Source: Granulicella sp. (GTDB lineage: Bacteria; Acidobacteriota; Terriglobia; Terriglobales; Acidobacteriaceae). From it: a stretch of DNA of 53,294 nucleotides. Below the pieces are notes generated by a model. That model saw only the letters and a program-made list of their open reading frames with translations. It had not been told where the DNA came from and made no database searches. Position 1 is the first letter of the stretch. Each line of letters begins with the position of its first letter. Position numbers and translations under genes: made by a program. Below are positions 18,768-27,550 of the stretch, piece by piece. Where the stretch lies: contig DAHXNO010000185.1 in NCBI GenBank assembly GCA_027365345.1, positions 1 through 53,294 on the forward strand, read 5' to 3'.

Positions 18768-20030
18768 ATGCACGATAGCAAAGTTCGTTCCCGTTTGAAA
18801 GCCCAGCTTTCGAAGTTCACCTCCGAGCTGTGCGGCGGGCTATCCAAGCCCCTGACGAAGTTTGTTTCCGAGATGCTCTATGGCATCCAGTCCAGCCAGG
18901 ACGTGAAGCTCAGTAACATCGGCCGCGCGCTCTGTGAGGCTATTCCCTTGATCCGCACCGAGAAGCGATTGTCGCGGAACTTGAAGCACGCAGAGATCGA
19001 AACGGAAGTTACGTCCAAGCTAATCGCGATGGCCAGCACGCGCATTGGTGTAGATACCGTGCTGGCGCTGGACCTGAGCGATATCCGCAAAGAGTATGCC
19101 CAGAAAATGGAACATCTGGCGACGGTCTGGGACGGTTCGACGGGGGAGACACATGCTGGCTACTGGCTGGTGGACGTGACCGCAGCCGAGGTGAACGGCA
19201 ACGACATCGTGCCTGTATGTCAGAAGCTGTTCTCGACCCAAGCCAAAGAATACGTGAGCGAAAACGCTGAGATTCTCTCTCTAGTCGACGCGGCGAACCG
19301 TCACCTCAACGGCCGCGGCATCTGGACGATGGATCGTGGCTGCGATCGCAAGAAACTTCTGGAACCCTTGCTGGACAAGCATTTGCGCTTTGTCATCCGC
19401 TCCACTGGAGAGCGCATGGTGCGCGACCGACGGGGGCGGTTACGCAGCATCGCCGAGGTAGCCGCCCGTTGTAGCCTGCGCCATCAGGCGCGCGTGGTGA
19501 AGGTGGACAAGGGGCAGGAGAAGACGTACGAGCTGCATTACGGCGCCGAGCCTTTTCACCTTGTGGGCCGCAACGAACCTCTCTGGCTGGTGGTGGTGGC
19601 CGGCTTCGGCCAGCAGCCCATCCTGCTGCTCACCAACCTCAAATTGCGAGCCAGGGACTCGGAAAGCATATGGTGGGCGGCACGAATCTATTGGACGAGG
19701 TGGAAAATTGAGCAGACTTTCCGCTTCATCAAGCAGAGTTACAACCTGGAAGACGTCCGGGTGATGAAGTATCGGAGACTGAAGAACTTAGTCGTTCTGG
19801 TGACTGCCGCGGCTTACTTCGCCGCCACCTTTCTCGGACAGCAAATGAAGCTGCGCATCCTCACCGAGAAGTTGCTGATCATCTCGCAGCGATTCTTCGG
19901 CATCCCGCCCTTCCACTTTTATGCCTTGGCCGACGGAATCCGACGCCTTCTCTCTGGCAGCGCCTTCCAGTCAAGGAAAAAATCACCGCCAGACCCACAA
20001 CTGGAACTCGCCCTCATCTGGCAGGGCTAA
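18768..20030 (+). CDS. IS4-family DDE transposase
   Basis: 420 residues, intact. The catalytic acidic residues are visible as Asp in LALDLSDI, Asp in WTMDRGCD, and Glu in YWTRWKIEQTFRFIK, which satisfies the Y-x2-R-x3-E-x6-K signature of IS4-family transposases. It catalyses cut-and-paste movement of the surrounding element. The ATG lies about 125 bases inside the left repeat, after a GC-rich inverted repeat (GGGGCGC / GCGCCCC) that could limit read-through translation from outside. No frameshift or stop is seen, so it may be active. Confidence 0.93.
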   Translation: MHDSKVRSRLKAQLSKFTSELCGGLSKPLTKFVSEMLYGIQSSQDVKLSNIGRALCEAIPLIRTEKRLSRNLKHAEIETEVTSKLIAMASTRIGVDTVLALDLSDIRKEYAQKMEHLATVWDGSTGETHAGYWLVDVTAAEVNGNDIVPVCQKLFSTQAKEYVSENAEILSLVDAANRHLNGRGIWTMDRGCDRKKLLEPLLDKHLRFVIRSTGERMVRDRRGRLRSIAEVAARCSLRHQARVVKVDKGQEKTYELHYGAEPFHLVGRNEPLWLVVVAGFGQQPILLLTNLKLRARDSESIWWAARIYWTRWKIEQTFRFIKQSYNLEDVRVMKYRRLKNLVVLVTAAAYFAATFLGQQMKLRILTEKLLIISQRFFGIPPFHFYALADGIRRLLSGSAFQSRKKSPPDPQLELALIWQG

Positions 20031-20031
20031 G

Positions 20032-20051
20032 AAATTCTGGGCAAAGTCCTG
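20032..20051 (-). repeat. Right terminal inverted repeat of the IS4-family element
   Basis: AAATTCTGGGCAAAGTCCTG on the plus strand, the inverted partner of 18624-18643. Confidence 0.85.
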
Positions 20052-20200
20052 CTTTACCGTTCTTGACAACAGAACGGCGTGTGGAGAAGAATCGTTTCAA
20101 TCTGAAGCTCGTGCTGAACGCGCTGTTGTTGGTGTAGGTGCGGCATGGAGCCAGATCCGATCTGGACACTGCGCATAACCGTAAGAAAGCAGGTGCATCC

Positions 20201-21334
20201 ATGGGAAATATGAATGCACAGCCCTCCGCAGCCAGGCGGCTTGTTTCGCTGGATGTCCTGCGCGGGCTGGACATCGCGTTTATGATCGCCGTGAACAATA
20301 ACGGCGAAGCGGCGTATCGGCCGTTCACACACTCGCCGTGGAACGGATGCACCCCGACTGATGTCGTCTTTCCGGCCTTTATCTTCATGATGGGCGTTTC
20401 GCTGGTGTTTTCGTTTTCGGCTCGTCTGGCGCGAGGAGAATCGAAAGGCTCGCTGCTTGGTCACACGATTCGCCGCTTCGTGATCCTGTTTTTGCTGGGT
20501 TTGGTGGTGAACGGGTTTCCGTTTTTTCCGCTGCACACGCTGCGAATCTACGGTGTGCTCCAGCGCATAGCTATCTGTTTTCTGTTTGCGAGTCTGCTCG
20601 AACTATGGACGACCAGTGTGCGTAGCAAGGTTGCGGTATTGTCCGTCTGCCTGGTTGGCTACTGGATCCTGATGCGCTACGTTCCTGTTCCGGGTTATGG
20701 CATGCCAGGCCACGCGGTTCCCTTTATGGATCAGAATCGGAACCTGGTTTCCTGGATCGATCGCAGACTCTTCCCCGGAAGGCTCTATGTGGGAACGCGA
20801 GATCCGGAGGGACTGCTGAGTGATCTTCCGGCAATAGGCTCCGCCGTGCTAGGCATGCTGACCGGAACCTGGCTCCGCACCAGCCGGAGTTTGCGGCAAA
20901 AGTGCATGGGCATGCTGCTGGCGGGCGTCGTCTGCCTTCTTTCGGGCTGGCTTTGGAGTCTGTGGTTCCCCCTCAACAAGAACCTCTGGACCAGCTCCTT
21001 TGTCCTGTTCACGGCAGGTTGGTCGTTGCTTGCGCTTTCCCTGTTCTACTGGATGATCGAGGTGAAGGACTGGACGGGGAGTTGGATGACGTTCTGGCTG
21101 GTGTTTGGAACCAACGCCATTACCGCCTATGTATTTTCTGAGTTATTGAGCTCCACGGTCTACGCAATTCATGTTGCCCCGAAAGTGACGCTTGAGCACT
21201 GGTGTTATGTGCGCACCTTTGCCTATATTCATCCGCCGGGAATCGGCTCTCTGACTTACTCCATCTGTTTTGTTCTTGTCTGCTGGCTCCCGATACTGGC
21301 GCTTTATCGCAGAAAGATCTTCATAAAGATTTAA
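20201..21334 (+). CDS. Heparan-alpha-glucosaminide N-acetyltransferase-like membrane protein (HGSNAT/NagX family)
   Basis: 377 residues from the ATG at 20201, with about ten predicted membrane helices. The start RRLVSLDVLRGLDIAFMI followed by THSPWNGCTPTDVVFPAFIF matches the core of human HGSNAT; the His in THSPWNG aligns with the active-site His that carries the acetyl group in that enzyme. The family moves acetyl groups from cytosolic acetyl-CoA across a membrane onto a terminal glucosamine. It is followed 125 bases later by a GH89 alpha-N-acetylglucosaminidase, the enzyme acting next in the lysosomal heparan pathway. The true acceptor here is unknown. It starts 150 bases after the IS4 element, which may affect its promoter. 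Confidence 0.85.
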   Translation: MGNMNAQPSAARRLVSLDVLRGLDIAFMIAVNNNGEAAYRPFTHSPWNGCTPTDVVFPAFIFMMGVSLVFSFSARLARGESKGSLLGHTIRRFVILFLLGLVVNGFPFFPLHTLRIYGVLQRIAICFLFASLLELWTTSVRSKVAVLSVCLVGYWILMRYVPVPGYGMPGHAVPFMDQNRNLVSWIDRRLFPGRLYVGTRDPEGLLSDLPAIGSAVLGMLTGTWLRTSRSLRQKCMGMLLAGVVCLLSGWLWSLWFPLNKNLWTSSFVLFTAGWSLLALSLFYWMIEVKDWTGSWMTFWLVFGTNAITAYVFSELLSSTVYAIHVAPKVTLEHWCYVRTFAYIHPPGIGSLTYSICFVLVCWLPILALYRRKIFIKI

Positions 21335-21459
21335 GACCGCAGCGGTTTGAGACGGCAGAGCGGAGCATGAGGCCCGTCGCTTTTCGGAACTCGTGCCGGG
21401 TGGATGGCGGGACACATGCTCTTGCTCTGAAGTTGATTTATCCTGACAAGGAGTTACGC

Positions 21460-23667
21460 GTGAGATGGAAGTGCGCAGTGGTGGTTGCCGTGGCTCTGGC
21501 CGGAGCGAGTGGCTTATCTTCATTGGAAGCGTTGGGGGAGACCTTCAGCGTCACGCGCGCGCGCCAGGCTCTTGAGGAGCTGGTTCCCCAGCGGATTGCC
21601 CATCAGGTGCGTTTCACCGTTCTTCCGGAAGAGAGCGGCAGAGACGTTTTTACCATCTCTGGAAGACCCGGAGCGATCGTGATTGCGGGCAGTTCGGATG
21701 TTGCGTTGCTCACAGGCTTCAACTGGTATCTGCAGCGTGTGGCGCATGGGCAGTTATCCACGAACGGAGATCAACTGAATCTGCCGGCAAAGCTCCCTGC
21801 TCCGGCCGCGCCCATTCACGTTCAATCGCCGTACCGATTCCGCTACGCCTTCAATGAAAATGTCGATGGATACAGCACTCCCTATTGGCGGTTTGCGCGA
21901 TGGAAGCATGAGATCGATTTACTCGCCGCAAGCGGCGTCAATACGATCCTGATCGAGCGTGGCGCAGACATGGTGCTGTACCAGACGTTCCGGGACTTTG
22001 GATATACCGACCAGCAGATTCGGGAGTGGATTACGTTGCCGGCGCACCAGAACTGGCAGCTTATGGGAAACATGTGCTGCTTTGCAGGCCCTATCAGCAT
22101 GTCTCTGCTGGAAGAGCGGGCAAAATCGGCCCAGAGGATCCTTGCCTACATGCGTAGCCTCGGAATCACGCCTGTTTTGCCGGGTTATTACGGAATCGCG
22201 CCTACCAATTTTCAGCAGAAATATCCCGGCGTTCACGTGATTCCGCAGGGGAGATGGCCTGGAAAACAGGGATTCATGCGCCCCGATTGGCTGGACCCGC
22301 GCGACCCGCTCTTTGCGAAGATTGCCGCCGATTTTTATCGTCGGCAAAGGGAACTGTTTGGCGACAGCTCGATCTACAGCATGGAGGTTTTCCAGGAGGG
22401 CGGCACGGCGGGCGACGTTCCGGTGGGGGCTGCGTCGGTTGCGATTCAGCGTTCGCTGGAAGAGAGTCATCCTGGGGCTTTTTGGATGATGCTGGCATGG
22501 GGAGGGAATCCCAAGCCCGCGCTGATCGATGCGGTGGACCGAAGCAGACTGATGATTGTGGATGAGGCGCTGAATACAAACCTGCATCATGATCCGGAGA
22601 CCGAGTACAAAGGCGCTCCCTACCTGTACAGCGCGATATGGGACTTCGGTGGACGCAATACCCTGGGCGCGCACTTGCAGACCTATGCGGCGCGGGTGCC
22701 CACGTTCGGCATGGCGCCCGGCAGCCACATGGAAGGCATCGCTTTCTACAATGAGGGCCTGGATACCGATCCGGCGGCCTTCGCCTTCTTTATGGAGATG
22801 GCCTGGCATACGAAGCCGGTAGACGTGCAGAGGTGGCTTTCCGCCTATGCCAAAAGCCGCTATGGGGTCTACGATCCGCATGCCGATCGAGCCTGGCAGA
22901 TCCTGGCCAGGACGGCTTACCACATGCCCGCCGATAAGGAGGCTGCGCAGTCCTCCCTGTTCAACACGCGGCCGGGCCTTGCGGTCAACGCAGCCTGGGG
23001 CGGAACAGAGGTCGGTTACGATCTGGCGGAGTTTGAACGCGCTCTGCCAGAGTTGCTGGCTGTAGCGCCCAACCTGCGCGCCTCTCAGACCTACCAATAC
23101 GACCTGGTGAACATCACGCGGCAGGTATTGGATAACCGGGGCTACGGTTTGCTGCCTCAGATCCAGGCGGCGTACATCGCCAAAGACGAACCACGGTTTG
23201 CAGTCTTGACGAAGCAGTGGCTGCATCTGATGAGCGAAGAGAACAGCCTGCTGGAGACCAATCGCTGGTTCCTGCTGGGGCCGTGGCTGGAGGGGCCCAA
23301 GCGATGGGCCGGCAACAGCGCCGAGGAAGAGGCATTGGAGTACGATGCCCATTCGATTCTGACAACCTGGGGAGGCCGCAGCGAGAGCGCGGACCTGCAT
23401 GACTATGCCAACAAGGACTGGGCTGGCCTGGTTGGCACGCTCTATTCCCAGCGCTGGAGGCTCTATTTCGAGAGCCTTGATCGAGCCTTGAAGACGAACA
23501 ACGAACCCGAGCCTATCGATTGGTTTGCCGTGGAGGATAGGTGGAACCGGGAGCCAGACCACTTCGCTTTGACTTCCAACGGGGACGCCTATGCGCAAGC
23601 CTCAGCGATATATAACGATCTGCTTAGCCAGCCAGCCGATTGGAGCAAGGTGAGTTACATTCACTAA
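21460..23667 (+). CDS. Alpha-N-acetylglucosaminidase, GH89 (NAGLU-type), secreted
   Basis: I use the GTG at 21460: AAGGAG lies seven bases upstream and the product begins with a signal peptide (MRWKCAVVVAVALAGASG...). The longer open frame back to 21202 would overlap the previous gene. The 735-residue protein shows the GH89 order: N-terminal alpha/beta domain (IVIAGSSDVALLTGFNWYL), TIM-barrel with YSMEVFQEGG (candidate acid/base Glu) and GMAPGSHMEGIAFYNEG (candidate second Glu), then the helical domain with QYDLVNITRQ, NRWFLLGPWLEG and HDYANKDWAGLVG, all close to human NAGLU. It should cleave terminal alpha-linked GlcNAc from glycans in the periplasm or outside. Confidence 0.93.
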   Translation: MRWKCAVVVAVALAGASGLSSLEALGETFSVTRARQALEELVPQRIAHQVRFTVLPEESGRDVFTISGRPGAIVIAGSSDVALLTGFNWYLQRVAHGQLSTNGDQLNLPAKLPAPAAPIHVQSPYRFRYAFNENVDGYSTPYWRFARWKHEIDLLAASGVNTILIERGADMVLYQTFRDFGYTDQQIREWITLPAHQNWQLMGNMCCFAGPISMSLLEERAKSAQRILAYMRSLGITPVLPGYYGIAPTNFQQKYPGVHVIPQGRWPGKQGFMRPDWLDPRDPLFAKIAADFYRRQRELFGDSSIYSMEVFQEGGTAGDVPVGAASVAIQRSLEESHPGAFWMMLAWGGNPKPALIDAVDRSRLMIVDEALNTNLHHDPETEYKGAPYLYSAIWDFGGRNTLGAHLQTYAARVPTFGMAPGSHMEGIAFYNEGLDTDPAAFAFFMEMAWHTKPVDVQRWLSAYAKSRYGVYDPHADRAWQILARTAYHMPADKEAAQSSLFNTRPGLAVNAAWGGTEVGYDLAEFERALPELLAVAPNLRASQTYQYDLVNITRQVLDNRGYGLLPQIQAAYIAKDEPRFAVLTKQWLHLMSEENSLLETNRWFLLGPWLEGPKRWAGNSAEEEALEYDAHSILTTWGGRSESADLHDYANKDWAGLVGTLYSQRWRLYFESLDRALKTNNEPEPIDWFAVEDRWNREPDHFALTSNGDAYAQASAIYNDLLSQPADWSKVSYIH

Positions 23668-23709
23668 GGCTGGCGGCGGGAGAGGCAGCGCCATGCCGGA
23701 GCGGCGTAG

Positions 23710-24508
23710 CTATGCAGCGGCGCGAGCGGGAGCACATGGACGGCCTGCTACGCCTACGATCTGAACGGCAACCTGGCGTCAAAGGAGGACAACCGGGCGA
23801 TCACGGCCACCTACGCCTACGACGATCTCGACAGGCTCACGGAGCAGAGCTACAGCGACGGTGTTACGCCGGTGGAGGAGTTCGGGTATGACGGGTTCAA
23901 TGAGAATGGCGCGCAGATTCCTGGGCTGAGCAACTCGATTGGGCGGCTTTCGCATTCGTCGAACGAGACTGACGCCGCAGCAACTTACTCCTATGACCCA
24001 ATGGGCCGCACCACACTTAAATCGTTGTGCCGGCCCGGCGACTGCTCCTATGACATCAATGTAGAGGCGACGTACGACTTAGCCGGGGATGTGGCCATGC
24101 TGACCAACGGTTCGGCCCTGCAGCCAATCACGTTCACCTATGGCTATGACAACGCCGATCGTCTCGACCTGCTCAGCAGCAACTGGAGCCCGAATTCGAA
24201 CCATCCTGCGACGCTGCTCAACGCGACCCCGGCGAGCTGGTCCGGATCATCCCCGGCGTATGGGCGGATCGGATTGGAGAATGCCTACCTCGGGGTCAAC
24301 AGCAGTACGCAGGCGCCCACAGTCACAATGGCGCGCACCTACGATGCGCGCCAGAGGCTGGACTCTGAGCCGGATGACGCCACGGCCGTTCTGACCTCCC
24401 CGGCCACGCAAAGCTCCGGAAGCATCTCGGTTTCGGGGAGCGAAGCTTCCTACCCCGTCGTTGAGTCGCCGCCGGTTGGGGCCACGGGCTGGGCGTCGGT
24501 GAACGCCG
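23710..24508 (+). pseudogene. RHS/YD-repeat protein remnant
   Basis: The frame opens after a TAG at 23707 without a start codon and reads CYAYDLNGNLASKEDN, TYAYDDLDRLTEQSYSDG, YSYDPMGRTT, YGYDNADRLDLL and YDARQRLDS, the classic YD/RHS repeat pattern. It then runs into an Ig-like tail (GSISVSGSEASYPVV) as found in long acidobacterial RHS proteins. Around 24510-24600 the translation loses protein character and becomes Arg-rich. Full RHS proteins are many hundreds of residues longer, so this is a decayed internal piece with neither the N-terminal secretion part nor a toxin tip. A GTG at 23872 gives a nominal 325-codon frame. Confidence 0.75.
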
Positions 24509-24836
24509 CGAACTCCACGCCCGCCGATTGCATTGGCGGCAATGCCTTCAGTTCCATAACGATTAACGGTGCCGCGTTGGGAAGATCGCCACGAGGCTGC
24601 GTTGGATCGGACTGCGCCTGGATCCGCGGCGATGCGCCGCAGAGCCAGGCAGCCAGAAGGATCGTCGCAACGGTTGCGCGAAAGAGGGTTCGGGAGAGAG
24701 AGGGCGGGGTGGGCTGCGCCCAGCAGCGACGGCCTCGCGAAGGGCGGCTCCAGGTGGGCGCGCACAGCGTGTTGGCAAGGGAGCAAGATGCGTGGCAGAC
24801 GGCCAAACCAGCCCGGTGGAAGCTCGTGGTCCGCAT
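24450..24836 (-). CDS. Doubtful minus-strand frame with a signal-peptide-like segment
   Basis: On the strand opposite the RHS remnant, about 128 codons from an ATG at 24836 contain a strong secretion-signal-like stretch (TLFRATVATILLAAWLCG followed by ASPRIQA-QSDP) near 24615-24692, then a short tail that stops inside the RHS region. It could be the 5' end of a secreted-protein gene truncated when the RHS piece was joined to it, or chance coding on the antisense strand. No ribosome site was recognised. Confidence 0.25.
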   Translation of the reverse strand: MRTTSFHRAGLAVCHASCSLANTLCAPTWSRPSRGRRCWAQPTPPSLSRTLFRATVATILLAAWLCGASPRIQAQSDPTQPRGDLPNAAPLIVMELKALPPMQSAGVEFAAFTDAQPVAPTGGDSTTG

Positions 24837-24849
24837 CGCAAAGGCGTAG

Positions 24850-25285
24850 TTTCCGCCTTCCGGCTTGCCCCAGCATGTTTCTGCAAGGCTTCTGCTTCCT
24901 CTTCGCCGGCAATGACAACTCCATAGAAGGTTAAGATGCTTGCGATCTGCCGGTGATCGCTTGGTCTGATGGGAAAAGTCGATCTCGCCGTGTGAGCGAG
25001 AAGATGCATGGACGGCCCAGAGCAACTCTGGAATGACCCGTGGCTGGATGCGAGGAGGCGTGTACGAAGGCGCGCTTTGCCGACAGCGGGTGGCGTTGAC
25101 CCGCCGATGCCGGAGGGTGATGGATAGAAAGGCGGATTCTGAAGCGCGGCCGAGAGGCGCTTGTGGAAAACAAGCTTGCGGAGCACGGGTATCCAGCTAG
25201 GCACTTACGGCGGCTCCAGCGTTGACGGCGGCATGCACAGCACCGAATGATGAAGATTGGATCTTCAGCGAAAGGGACCCCGTCC
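24850..25285. other. Gene-poor stretch before the RlpA-like gene
   Basis: About 400 bases after the RHS-derived sequence with no recognisable gene. Short hairpin-forming runs occur (for example TCTCGCCGTGTGAGCGAGA near 24985), but nothing I can name. The promoter for the rlpA-M48 gene pair should lie here. Confidence 0.4.
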
Positions 25286-26110
25286 ATGTCGAGCATCCCG
25301 GATGGCAAGATGCACGACGGCTCGCGTTGCAAGATGCACATCGGCTCCCATTGCACGATACTGGTGAGGAGCAGTTGGCGGCGAAGGCTGCGGCGCGGCG
25401 GGCTGATCGCTGCGACCGTGCTGATGCTGTTTGGCGGCGGATGTCATCATCGCAGACAACATCCGTACGCTCCGCCGCCGCCGCCGCTGGGCAGCGAATC
25501 CAACTCCTTGAGGCCAAGCGAACCTGGTCGGTCCGAACGCGCGCCGATTCCTGAGCCCAAGGGTCGGCCGGATTTTGTTCAGGTCGGTATGGCTAGCTGG
25601 TACGCTCCCAGCGGCCATCGTGCAGCCGACGGCTCCAGATACGATGGCGAGGGAATGACGGCGGCGCACAAGACGCTGCCGCTAGAGACGATTGTGCGGG
25701 TGACGAACCTGGCTAACCATGAGTCCGTGCTGGTGCGCATCACCGATCGCGGCCCGTTTGTGCATGGACGCATCCTTGACCTCTCGGAGAAGGCGGCCAA
25801 GAAGATTGACCTGTATCGCATGGGTGTGGCGAAGGTGCGCGTGGAAGCGTACCTTAAGACATCGGCGAGCATCGAGTCGAGATGGTGCGTGCAGACAGGC
25901 GCTTTCCGCACGAAGAAAGATGCGCTTGATCTGAAGAGCGCGCTGTTGCGCCGCTACGCCGGCTCTCAAGTGATCGAGTTCGCCGGGGCGACAGGCTACT
26001 GGGTGCGCATCCATCCCGCCAATCCCGATCGCGCCGAGGCGGTAGCGATCATGAATTGGATTGGAAGACCTTTTCCGCATGTGGTTCCTTATCTGGTTCG
26101 GCTAAATTAG
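25286..26110 (+). CDS. rlpA: RlpA-like septal-ring lytic transglycosylase lipoprotein with SPOR domain
   Basis: A lipoprotein signal ends LMLFGGGC, then a Pro-rich linker, a double-psi beta-barrel (GMASWYAPSGHRAADGSRYDG, TAAHKTLPLETIVRVTNL, VRITDRGPFVHGRILDLS) and a C-terminal SPOR domain (WCVQTGAFRTKKDALDLK...GYWVRIHP). RlpA cleaves denuded peptidoglycan glycan strands, and SPOR directs it to division septa. The start is uncertain: the frame is open from 25247. I chose ATG 25286 for the AAAGGGA eight bases upstream, but 25310 and 25334 would give shorter, more usual signal peptides. The short sequence GCAAGATGCAC is repeated in the 5' coding end. The M48 protease gene starts 10 bases after the stop, so they are co-transcribed. 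Confidence 0.88.
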   Translation: MSSIPDGKMHDGSRCKMHIGSHCTILVRSSWRRRLRRGGLIAATVLMLFGGGCHHRRQHPYAPPPPPLGSESNSLRPSEPGRSERAPIPEPKGRPDFVQVGMASWYAPSGHRAADGSRYDGEGMTAAHKTLPLETIVRVTNLANHESVLVRITDRGPFVHGRILDLSEKAAKKIDLYRMGVAKVRVEAYLKTSASIESRWCVQTGAFRTKKDALDLKSALLRRYAGSQVIEFAGATGYWVRIHPANPDRAEAVAIMNWIGRPFPHVVPYLVRLN

Positions 26111-26120
26111 GAGCACTGAG

Positions 26121-27491
26121 ATGCACTCGATGTTTTGGCAATTGGGTTGTGCGCGCACTTCTTTCCTTCTGCTTCTGCTGCTGGGGGTGTTGCCCATGAA
26201 CCTGGCCGGCTGTGCAAGCCAGACCGCGGCCGAGCATGCGGCCGATGTGGAAGCCACGCAGGAGCTAGCGGCTGCTCCACGCCATGGCAACACTCTGGAT
26301 TACTCGCTGGCTCCAGCCGATCTGGTCAAGGCCGACCATCTGGGCAGGGTCGGCGAGTTGCTGCACTTTGGAGATGAGGCGTGGGGCATTCTTAGCCTGG
26401 TGCTGCTACTGGGCTCCGGCGCCATCGCGTGGATGCGGGATCGCGCGGTGAAGCTGAGTTCCAATCGATGGGCGCAGGGCTACAGCTTTCTGTTCCTCTT
26501 CTTGCTGATGACGACGCTGCTGGAGTTGCCTGTGGATCTGTATGGTCATCACCTCTCGCTGCGCTATGGCCTCTCCGTGCAGCACTGGCCGAGTTGGTTT
26601 TGGGACCAGGCGAAGATGTTTGCGCTGACATGGGGGATCGGAGGGCTGCTGGTGATGTTGCTCTTCTGGATCATTCGCAAGCTGGAGCGCATGTGGTGGC
26701 TGGCGTTCTGGTGTGTCTCCATTCCCATTTTGTTCTTTGGCATCTTTGCCGCTCCCTACCTAGAGCCGTTGTTCTTCAAGTACCAGCCGCTGGAGAAGAC
26801 CAACCCCGCGCTGGTGGCCCGGCTCGAACAGGTGGTACAGAAGGGCCACATGAATATTCCGCCGGAGCGGATGTTTCTGATGAAGGCTAGCGCCAAGCTC
26901 TCCACGCTGAACGCGGATGTGGAGGGCTTCGGTTCCAGCAAACGTGTGGTGGTGTGGGACACCACCCTTGCGCGGATGACTCCGGATGAGATCGTCTTTG
27001 TGTTTGGGCATGAGGCCGGTCACTATGTGCTGCATCACATTCTCAAGACCATCGTCTTTGTGCTGGCCGTGCTTCTGGTGACCTTCTACGTTGGGTATCT
27101 GTTTGTGCAGTGGTCGATTGCCAGGTTTGGCCCCGGTTGGGGTGTGAGTTCGCAGAACGACTGGGCTGCGCTGGCCGTTCTGTTGTTGGCCTTTTCCATC
27201 TTCGGGACGCTGCTGGAGCCGATCGAGAACACCTATAGCCGCGGGCATGAACATGCCGCCGACATCTATGGAGAAGAGGCGATTCATGGACTGGTGGCGG
27301 ATCCGCAAGGTACAGCCAGAGGCGCCTTCGATGTGTTGGGCAAGGCCTCTTTGGACGATCCGAATCCGAACCCGGTGTATGTGTTCTGGACCTACACGCA
27401 CCCCTCCATTGGCTACCGCGCGGCGTTTGCCCAACACTATGATCCATGGGCGCCGGGCATGCAGCCCAAATACTTCAAGAGCAAGAGATAG
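26121..27491 (+). CDS. M48-family membrane metalloprotease (Ste24-like) with lipoprotein-type N-terminus
   Basis: 456 residues; AGGAG lies nine bases before the ATG. The zinc-protease motif is HEAGH (His297, Glu298, His301) with the third ligand likely Glu377 in GHEHAADIYG. Five to six hydrophobic helices surround these, as in Ste24/CAAX-type M48 proteases. The first 32 residues (LLLLLLGVLPMNLAGC) end in a canonical lipobox LAGC, unusual for an integral-membrane M48 member. This suggests that the N-terminus is processed and lipid-anchored on the periplasmic side. It probably degrades or processes membrane or envelope proteins. It is coupled to rlpA, 10 bases upstream. Confidence 0.88.
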   Translation: MHSMFWQLGCARTSFLLLLLLGVLPMNLAGCASQTAAEHAADVEATQELAAAPRHGNTLDYSLAPADLVKADHLGRVGELLHFGDEAWGILSLVLLLGSGAIAWMRDRAVKLSSNRWAQGYSFLFLFLLMTTLLELPVDLYGHHLSLRYGLSVQHWPSWFWDQAKMFALTWGIGGLLVMLLFWIIRKLERMWWLAFWCVSIPILFFGIFAAPYLEPLFFKYQPLEKTNPALVARLEQVVQKGHMNIPPERMFLMKASAKLSTLNADVEGFGSSKRVVVWDTTLARMTPDEIVFVFGHEAGHYVLHHILKTIVFVLAVLLVTFYVGYLFVQWSIARFGPGWGVSSQNDWAALAVLLLAFSIFGTLLEPIENTYSRGHEHAADIYGEEAIHGLVADPQGTARGAFDVLGKASLDDPNPNPVYVFWTYTHPSIGYRAAFAQHYDPWAPGMQPKYFKSKR

Positions 27492-27550
27492 CGGGCGAGA
27501 GTTTCGGGGGTGCTTGGTCACGGCGCATCGGCTGGGTTTAAGATGCAGCC

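Larger units (their letters stand above)
18624..20051 (+). mobile_element. IS4-family insertion sequence, apparently complete
   Basis: A 1428-base element bounded by 20-bp terminal inverted repeats (18624-18643 and 20032-20051, matching at 19 of 20 positions) and carrying one full-length transposase gene that stops one base before the right repeat. I could not find a target-site duplication in the flanks. It sits between the lipoprotein gene (minus) and the N-acetyltransferase-like gene (plus), in the middle of the glycan-degradation locus. Confidence 0.88.
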
